64,000 nt of DNA from Cystobasidium ongulense (lineage: Eukaryota; Basidiomycota; Cystobasidiomycetes; Cystobasidiales; Cystobasidiaceae), in contig BQUP01000002.1 in NCBI GenBank assembly GCA_022835595.1, positions 2,466,534 through 2,530,533 of the forward strand, written 5' to 3'. Of the stretch, positions 56,594-64,000 are shown one piece after another; position 1 is the first letter of the stretch, and every line of letters starts with the position of its first letter. Made by a program: the position numbers and the translations under genes. The notes under the pieces are model-generated. The model was not told the DNA's origin. It did not search any database and saw nothing but the letters and a program-made list of their open reading frames with translations.

Positions 56594-57521
56594 ATGGCAG
56601 TCGAGCCAGCACTGTCGGCGCCAGCCGCACCTTCCCCAGAGCCGCCCGTGGCAGGCGCGCGCGCTACAACGGCGACCACAGTGATCCGAAAGGCCAGCGA
56701 AAAGGTAGTCGGCTCTATCAACCTCAAGGCTATGCAACAGAGCTTTCCAGACTTCCTGGAGAGCGAGGACGATAGGCAGTTCATCCAGCTTCTGACCGAC
56801 AAGACTGGGCAGCATCTCAGTGCTGGCTTCGAGGTGCGGCAAGAACGCGCGTGTAAACAACAGCTAATGCGCGTATACGCTGACAGGAAAAACCCATGTT
56901 TGTACACTCGCAGGAAGCTTGGAAGAATCTGGTGATGAATAGCGAGTACAAGGACTTTACGGCAAGAGCCAATCAAGTAGACAACGTCTTCGCTGGCGCC
57001 ACTCAGCGGCGAGCCAGGCGCGAAGAGCCTCAAGATGCCTGGAAGTAAGGAAGCCTTTCAGATTCCGAAGGGAACGCTCAGACCAAGCTGACGCAACATC
57101 TGAACGCTTTAGGAAAGGTGCAGACCCGACAATAGCAATTGCTGCGACCGTAATCCCGAAATTGCAAGGTCATCTGGACACCCTACGCGGCACTAGCACA
57201 GAGGTGGTTTGTTTGTGTCGTCTTTGAATGATGCTAGTACTGACTAGACGCCGACTCGTCAGCTATCGGACCGAATCACAGACCAGGAAAAGGCTATTCT
57301 CGAAAAGCAGGCTGAGGCAGACGCCATCGAACGCGAAATTACAAGTATGCTAACTTCTATAAGCGAGGTAAGTTAGACAGGCACCTGCACATATCCTTCC
57401 TGGGACACTGATACACCTCTCCATTCGACAGGGCGCGAAGAATCTTTCATCTGTTGACCAAGAAGCATTAAGGCAGTTGTCAAATAATCTGATTCCGTTG
57501 ATTAGTCCAGACCAGCTGTGA
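56594..57521 (+). CDS. Coiled-coil protein, possible NNF1/PMF1 (MIND complex)
   Basis: Five exons (56594-56833, 56914-57044, 57113-57203, 57248-57367, 57432-57521) give 223 residues. After a Pro/Ala-rich start come INLKAMQQSFPDFLESEDDR, QFIQLLTDKTGQHLSAGFEE, AWKNLVMNSEYKDFTARANQ, then a predicted coiled coil (SDRITDQEKAILEKQAEADA). The length, the early helix ending in FP, and a single long coiled coil resemble kinetochore protein Nnf1, which would link the Mis12/MIND complex to CENP-C. The likeness is by pattern only; another small coiled-coil protein is possible. Exon phases agree throughout. Confidence 0.5.
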
Positions 57522-57946
57522 AAACAGAGTGAGTAATTTCGAAACCCCTTAGTATCCAGGTTTGTATGATAGACACGAGCAGTAGTAGTAAAGGTAGTAC
57601 CATCGAGTGTCGTTGTATTCACACCTCTTCCGCTCTCTATGTAGCGCAGCCATACTTTGCAGCAAGTTGTTCAAAGTGCAAAGGAATTTGGCAGGTCTCT
57701 AGGGTTGGAAAGGGCTTCTTTGGCAATTTCTAAATGGATCCTGGTGTTACAACAACACACCTCTCATGCAAAATGCTCGTTTTCGGGAAAGGTTGAACAG
57801 TAGAGAAGGCAGACCTCTTAATTGATACCGACTGTCCCGTATAGCGCGAGGCACTGAATCTAGGGCATAATAACATACCAGTCTAGGCTGCATAACCGAT
57901 AAGTAGAGTACGAATGTATAAACAGTCTATCCCGTGTAGAAGTACA
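57522..57946. other. Intergenic, convergent 3' ends
   Basis: A 425-nt gap between convergent genes; no feature seen beyond presumed 3' UTRs. Confidence 0.45.
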
Positions 57947-60900
57947 CTACCTAGCATAACCATAATCGCTTTCGTTGTCCGTCTCTGCGCCTGATCTGGC
58001 GGTCGCAAAGGATGTTGAGCTGTTTTCGCGCGTCAAGCCGCTGCTGCCAGTCTGCAAGCGATAGTGCCCTGTTCCTTGACTTCCGGGCGACATGGGAGGA
58101 GAGCCGTACGTGCCATCGTACATGTGTGGTGTGAGCGGCGTATTGCTGTCCTGACGCTCTCTGTGTACCTGTCCGAAGCGATCTCGAACAGTCGGAGAGG
58201 TAGGGGCCGAAGGCGACCTTCCTATTGCAAGCTCTTCGTACTGATTAGGTCCCGGCGGTGAGCGGCCAGCTTGATTTTGCCGCCGACTTGACGACGAAGG
58301 TACTATGGGAATAGCACTATGCCCTATTTGGCCTTTACTTTTTTGTGGCGAGAGCGTCGCATCGTATGGGTGTGAGCGATCTTCTTCGTGTCGGCCTGGA
58401 GGGAATTGATGCTGTTCGTACGGCGCGGATGGTCGTCGATCATGTAGCTCAGACATCTCAACTTGCTGACCTGATCCCGAAGAATCTTGGAATGGTAAAG
58501 GCGTCCGGCTCAGCTCTATATCCAGATAAGGTGTTGCCATCATACGACGCGTCTTCTCCTGCTCGCCGAATTCCGATTCATTATCGAGATCTGTCGCATT
58601 TGCCTTCTTCTTCAAGAAAGCCATTTCTCGTACAATATTGTTGTCCGTTGGATAGTAATTGCTTTGTATATACTTGTATACGAAACGAGGTCCGATAGCG
58701 ATTACCTGTGTTATAACGAGTACCGCCCAGAAGTCTACCGTACTGAACAGGATGACGACCAAGTAGTTGAAAGTATAAGGGAAAGCGCTGTAGATTGCGA
58801 CCCAGATCTGCACAAGAATGACTGGTAAGCTGGGGTGCATATCAACTGTCGACGAAAGCAACTCACATAGAGTAAAAGTGCCGAAACGACCAAGATTATC
58901 ACCATCAGAGCTGTCTGATAGGAATTATTGATGCCGATGAAGATGGTAACGGTGATAACAGCGGAAGCAGCTACTGTCGTTCCAAGCTCGACGACCGCGT
59001 CCATGCCGTATCCTTGAGTGCTGGCGGCAGTCGAGAAGTAGTAGATGACGAAAGGAACGAAGAAAACAACCGCTGACTGATACAGTCCGTCAAGCATGTA
59101 AGTCCAGAATACTGTTCTTGAATATTCGAGTCCTTGTATGCCGCGCTTGTAGAGTTGTGGGTTGGCCATGGAGGTCTTCGCATCAATGTCTTGATCAAAT
59201 GCACCCATAACAATGACCGGTAGAGAAGTGAAAGCCAGGTTGTAGAGCAGGACTAACGAATAATCAAAAAGATAACTACTATCGAAGCTGGAATTATAGA
59301 GGATCAGTTATCAATACTGGCCGCGTTGTCCTGTGATATGAGACTACTTACTTGCAGAAGAGCTGATACCAGAACATCGCAAATACCCAGACAATATTCT
59401 TGTAAAAGAAATTGGCATGCTGCGGTGATGATATTGTAAGTTAACAACAACGGCCCTTCTTAGAAGATAGACGTACCATTTCAGCTACTCGGATGTAGCA
59501 CCAACGTCCATGCACAAGAAGCAGCTTCGTCAAGAATCTAAACTGGCCTATAGCATAGTCCGCAGACATCGAGGCTTGAGCACCCTCTAGCCCGGCAATA
59601 CCAACACCGATATGAGCTTCTTGAATCATAGCAACATCGTTCGCACCATCGCCGATTGCCAGCGTCATGGCATTCCTACCATCTTTGACCTAAGTAGGCA
59701 GAGTAGTAAAATCAGTATGGACAGCACCTGGCTTGTTCAGGAAACGAAAAACGTACTAGCTTAACAGTGAGAGCCTTCTGTGAAGGAGATACGCGACAGC
59801 AAACAACAGCCGAGCACTGAGTAGTGAGGTCCAAGAATAAAGCCTTAAGCGAAGGGTCGAGAGCATGTCGTAGAGTTTCTCCGTCGATAACGACTGCAAA
59901 ACCCTCGGCTGGGCGGGTACTTGGATCCGATATAGCCTTGTTGATTTTGTCAAGACCAGCTTCGATCTGGGTACGGGCTCCTATTTCTGTATCAGAAGAA
60001 AGGATCATAATCTCCATGTTGTTCGAGAGAAGATTACAGCTGAATCCGATCTCGATAGCCGTTTGCACTTTGTCACCTGAATGATGGCAAGGGTTCAATC
60101 GTTGAAGAAGTCAGCTATCTATTCAAAGGATGAGAGGCTATTGCAAGCTTACCTGTCAAGATCCATAACTTGATCCCAGCCTTGTGCAACTGAGCGATAG
60201 CATCCGGCACTCCGACCTGCAGTTTGTCTTCAAGCGCTGTAGCGCCCATGATGACTAAGTCCTTCTCAATAAGTTCGCAAGCTCTCTCGATTTCGTCTTC
60301 ACGATCTATCGTGGCCGCACAAGCAGCGTCATATAACGCTGCCCACTGTACGAATTCCTCCTCCGGTAGATATCGATATGCTATACATAAAGTTCGCAAC
60401 CCAGAGTTTGCGAATTCTTCCATATCTTTTTCTGTTTGATTTTTGAGATTGCGATCATGATCTGCTTTTAGACGTTGATAGATGACTGAATCTGCACCTT
60501 TACAGATCATAAGTAATCGTCCATCAGGTTGTCTGACTATGACGCTCATTCTCTTTCTTGAAGAATTGAACTCGAGTACACGAAGAGGCTGATATCGTTC
60601 AGTCTGACCCATTACTTCAATTTCGATTTCTTGATTACTTCGCTGTACGAACACGAAACCGCAATCTCTAGCAGCGCCGACTAGAGCGGCTTCATCTGGA
60701 GATTCAGCTTTATAGTCGATGATATTTTGATTGTCTGGGTCGGATTTATCTCCTAGAACAGTATGGCATATAGCCAATGCTCTAAAGAATTGCATTATAC
60801 TGTGACGTTGTTCTGGAGTTGACCGGTTTGTAAGATCTTCAATCGCTTTAGGGGCAATAAAAGTCATTTTATCTTCTCTTAGATAACGATTCTTGAAGCT

Positions 60901-63900
60901 TTGTTTCATGAGCTGTAGCATTTCCTGCTTTAATCTTTCGAGAATAGTAGCATTTTGAGCTGGATCGAAAGCTGAAGTATCTTTGCCTTCACGTTTAGCT
61001 TGACCTAGCATTGCTTCTGTTACTCCTTCACCATAAGCGACACCATTGATACTGCATTTCTTGAATTCCATAATGTTCTGGGTCAATGTCCCGGTCTTGT
61101 CTGAGAAGATGTATTCTATCTGTCCGAGATCGTCCGAAATGTTCCATGTCTTGGGCACACAAGGATGGTCAAGTGGCTCGTACCACATGTCTATATCTTG
61201 ATATATGAAAATAGCCTGGATGGTCTTGACGAGTTCGACTGTGATAATGAGGGAAATGGGGACGATATTCTGGAAGACGATTAAGCAAGCGCTGTTATCG
61301 AGAAAAGAAATCTAAGCAAAGGCGGCAATGACATTTTCCAGCTATACAAAGAAGACTCACCCAAACGTCACAACTGCATTGATGATATTATTGGCAGCAG
61401 GATTGACGCCTTGCTCATAATATCGAGCGGAAGTATCGTCTCCATTCAAGAAGACCCCATTCGCAATTCCGCACGCTATACACATGACGAGAAGAATAGC
61501 GAAATTCGCAAGTACGTTGTAATTTGTTTCTTTTTCGATTTTACTTCGTTTTGATGGTGTGTCGCCTGTGATAGAAACAAAGAAAGGAAACTCATTCGGT
61601 GATCAGCTTATTGTTCTTGAATAAAAGGCTAGCGCGAGCGTGTATATATGGACAGCACTTACCTTGATTAAGCATGATCTTGGTATCTGCGCCAGTATAA
61701 ACGACTAAACCAATAATCCAAGTAGTATTTCTAATAGCGCAACCTCTGAGCAATAATTCATTAATAGTGATAGCTTCTTTCTGTTCACTTCTAGGTTTTA
61801 ATTCAGCATTTTCAATAATAGGATGTTCTCTACCTAATATATCACCCTTTTTGAAATATTTCAAAACTCCATTATAGGAATATAAATTCGCATGTGGTGG
61901 TTCTGAATCTATGATGAACTCGGAATGTTCTATATCTTCTTCGTGTTGAATTCCTAGTGTTGCTTTTAGTGCTCTCCGTGGTTTCAGATTAGTTTCTCCG
62001 TCGAGCTGTCACGGTCACATTGTCAATACATATCAGCATTTGTTCTCCCACAAGAAAGCTCAAAGGGAGGAAGAAAAAATGTACTCACATTTTTCGTCTC
62101 TACGAAACATTGCCCATCAGCATCGCTAGTACTAAGTACGACGATATCCGCTGGTACTTGATCATTTTCCCTCAATAAAACGACATCACCAACTTCTAAT
62201 TTTTTCCATAATGTCCTTTCCCATTTTGCCGTTCCAGGGACTTGACGATCATAATCTACTACACCTTTTTTTGGTGTAATTGTTCTGTTTGAATTTGCCA
62301 TACTTCTTGTTGCTGATGAACCTGATCTACCTCTTGACATACCTACTGATGTTGATGAGGAAACACTGCTCTTTCCCTTTGCTTGATAGGTACTAGTACT
62401 ATCTCTCGAATCCATCTCAACGAGAGTATTATCACCAACGACTGCATTGTTATTGTTATGATCTAAATGAGTAGAAGATTGCATCAGACCTGATCCTCCT
62501 TCGTATAAAAAGTCCGTCTTCAAGGCTCCCTCCTTTTCTCTCAATTTTCTAACTCCTTTCGATACTTTTTGACTTTGTTTAATGCTCTTACTACTGCTAC
62601 TACTTGAGGACGAAGAAGCTTTAAGGCCGAATAGGCGAGCGAAAAACCCTCGTTGTACAATAGCCACATTTACATTCCTCCAATCACCTAATCGCGTGAC
62701 TGCACTGTTGTTAACGCCGTCATCGAGCTGCTGTCGTCTGTAATCTTCGATTCCGTCTTTCACGGCTGTAATCAGGAGAATAGCGAGGAGGGGTAACATG
62801 GCCACGTAGGGTGAAGTACCTCCAAAGATCGGGAAGACTGCAGGGGTATGGGAATGGGAAAGAACGGGATGTCAGCACGACATTCTACAAGACGATATTA
62901 CACCTATTGCATGTTCGAGAATTGAAAAACCCCTGAAGGCTTGAGTCCCTAGCAGGGATCTAAACATCTAAACCGTTCAGGGCCCCAAAGGCTTGAAACT
63001 TTTAGAACCCTAAAGGCTTAAAGGCCTAAACCCTCTGAACGCTTGTAGAAAAAGACCGACTTACCCTGAAGGACGATCAAACCCAAGAAATAAAGATTAG
63101 CGACTCTTCTAAATTGTTCCGATAAATTTTTAGGTATAAAAGTATAAATAGTATATTTAGAAGTTCTAACTTTATTTCTACTATATTCTCTTTTTGGTAA
63201 ACCAAATTTATCTAATTCTTCAAATGGTAACTCAATATTCAAATAAACATTACGTCGCCTTCTTAATTCTGCTTGTTTTTTATCATTTTTACTACCACGA
63301 CTGAATAACGATTTGAAACCTCCTTTTCTTCTTCTTGAAGATGAACTTAATGGATTGGAAGAAGTTGAAGATGTAGGCAGACCACCTGGAGTTGTTGATG
63401 ATCCACCCTCTGCTATCGCAGGAGTGGCAAATTGCTCTGCTTTTGCTTCTTCTTCTTGACCTGCTGTTCTTGTATTTACCGTTGACAATGGCATAAATGG
63501 GGGGTATATGCCATCAGGTGAATGTATACTGCTACTACTCTCGCCAGATGTAGGCTCCTGCTGGCCATCGCGTAATTGCTGTGCGAATTCGCCCATGCTA
63601 TGCAGGCCCATCCCGAGTCCACCTGCAATACCTCCTGCGCTACTAGATGTACCAGGCCGTACCGAACCAGATGTCCCCGGTCGCGTTGAGCCAGCAGTAC
63701 CAGGTCTAATTGAACCGAGAGGGAACGCAGCAGCAGCATCGTCTGAGGTAGCCGAGGTAGGCGACTTTAAGCTTGAACCACCGACACTGAACCCTCTAGA
63801 TAGTTTACTTCCAGGACCGAATAGAGTCTTTCTAAGTGTCCCTCTACGTTTACGTTTTCCTATTCTTCTACGTTCGTCTTCTCTTGCTGCTTCATGAAGA

Positions 63901-64000
63901 GATTCAGTTGGTGTCCGTACTATACGTAGTCTTAGATCTTCGTCTATCGTTTGACCAGGTGCAGCAAGGTAGTGGGGTGTAGGAGGGAATGAGGGCGATG
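57947..64000 (-). CDS. P4-ATPase phospholipid flippase (DNF1/2-like), 5' end outside window
   Basis: Exons: edge to 63065, 62837-62089, 62005-61663, 61565-61361, 61291-60153, 60076-59757, 59689-59477, 59419-59352, 59287-58867, 58807-57947. All P4 motifs are present: [35 protein letters not shown] (actuator), [19 protein letters not shown] (TM4), [15 protein letters not shown] with the phospho-Asp, [46 protein letters not shown], and the C-terminal membrane helices. It flips lipids to the cytosolic leaflet with a CDC50-type partner. Between TM2 and the actuator is a large Ser/Asn-rich insert (about 62240-62650). The N-terminal tail is also long and low in complexity, with a repeated RPGTxGS motif (63640-63700). 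The start codon is not in the window. Confidence 0.95.
62928..63050. repeat. Degenerate short repeat inside a flippase intron
   Basis: Three copies of a motif like CCCCNAAAGGCTTGA occur near 62928-62945, 62981-62998 and 63006-63025, with CTAAAC pieces between them. They lie in the 227-nt intron 63064-62838, which is about three times longer than the window's usual intron. Confidence 0.6.

Noticed and set aside
62940-63045. CCCTAAA-like pieces read as interstitial telomere sequence.
   Set aside because: Only isolated, imperfect units separated by other sequence; a degenerate intron repeat explains them better.
1-64000. CRISPR array, rRNA operon, or transposon with terminal repeats.
   Set aside because: No regular repeats with spacers, no rRNA text and no transposase-like or reverse-transcriptase-like ORF were seen in reading the window.

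Overview
The window is nuclear DNA of a fungus, most likely a basidiomycete yeast or smut-like lineage. The reasons are dense genes on both strands, many short introns (about 49-80 nt, GT...AG with CTAAC/CTGAC-like branch points), typical fungal gene families and intergenic gaps of only 0.2-2 kb. The exact lineage cannot be fixed from sequence alone. I count 31 protein-coding genes, two of them cut by the window edges. I see no rRNA, tRNA, CRISPR array or recognisable transposon. Exon joins were worked out by hand from splice signals, reading-frame phase and family conservation; each reported join keeps the frame.

Layout. 1-9.8 kb: Cu+-ATPase (partial), small secreted protein, mitochondrial ribosomal protein, F-box-like protein, unknown membrane protein. 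10-24.5 kb: folate ligase, UFO1-like F-box/WD40/UIM protein, glycogen phosphorylase (17 exons), a second F-box protein, D-arabinono-lactone oxidase, small unknown. 24.7-36 kb: BRAP2/ETP1-type ubiquitin ligase, splicing factor RDS3, secreted GH26-like hydrolase, hemerythrin-like protein, TSR4/PDCD2, conserved fungal unknown. 36-48 kb: RNase P subunit RPP1, cullin-RING subunit RBX1, COX19, an RBX1 paralog, decapping factor DCP1, SR-type RRM protein, Ala-rich unknown. 48.9-64 kb: DapA-family aldolase, hotdog thioesterase, two tandem EamA/DMT transporters, RNase P/MRP subunit POP5, NNF1-like kinetochore protein, P4-ATPase flippase (partial).

Themes. Ubiquitin (UFO1-like, ETP1, RBX1 and its paralog, F-box proteins), RNA processing (RDS3, RPP1, POP5, DCP1, SR protein, TSR4) and membrane transport (two P-type ATPases, two DMT carriers) are well represented, but neighbours look functionally unlinked, as is usual in fungi. 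No gene cluster forms an obvious new pathway.

The most unusual signal is in splicing. There are very small exons: 6 nt in RBX1, 10 nt carrying most of the putative catalytic-Glu motif of the GH26-like gene, 14 nt in both RBX1 genes, and 18 nt in RDS3 and in glycogen phosphorylase. GC-AG introns with GCGAGT donors recur. Several introns are stop-free with length divisible by three, and the SR-protein gene has one 440-nt intron. A tandem transporter duplication has also carried along a decayed piece of POP5.
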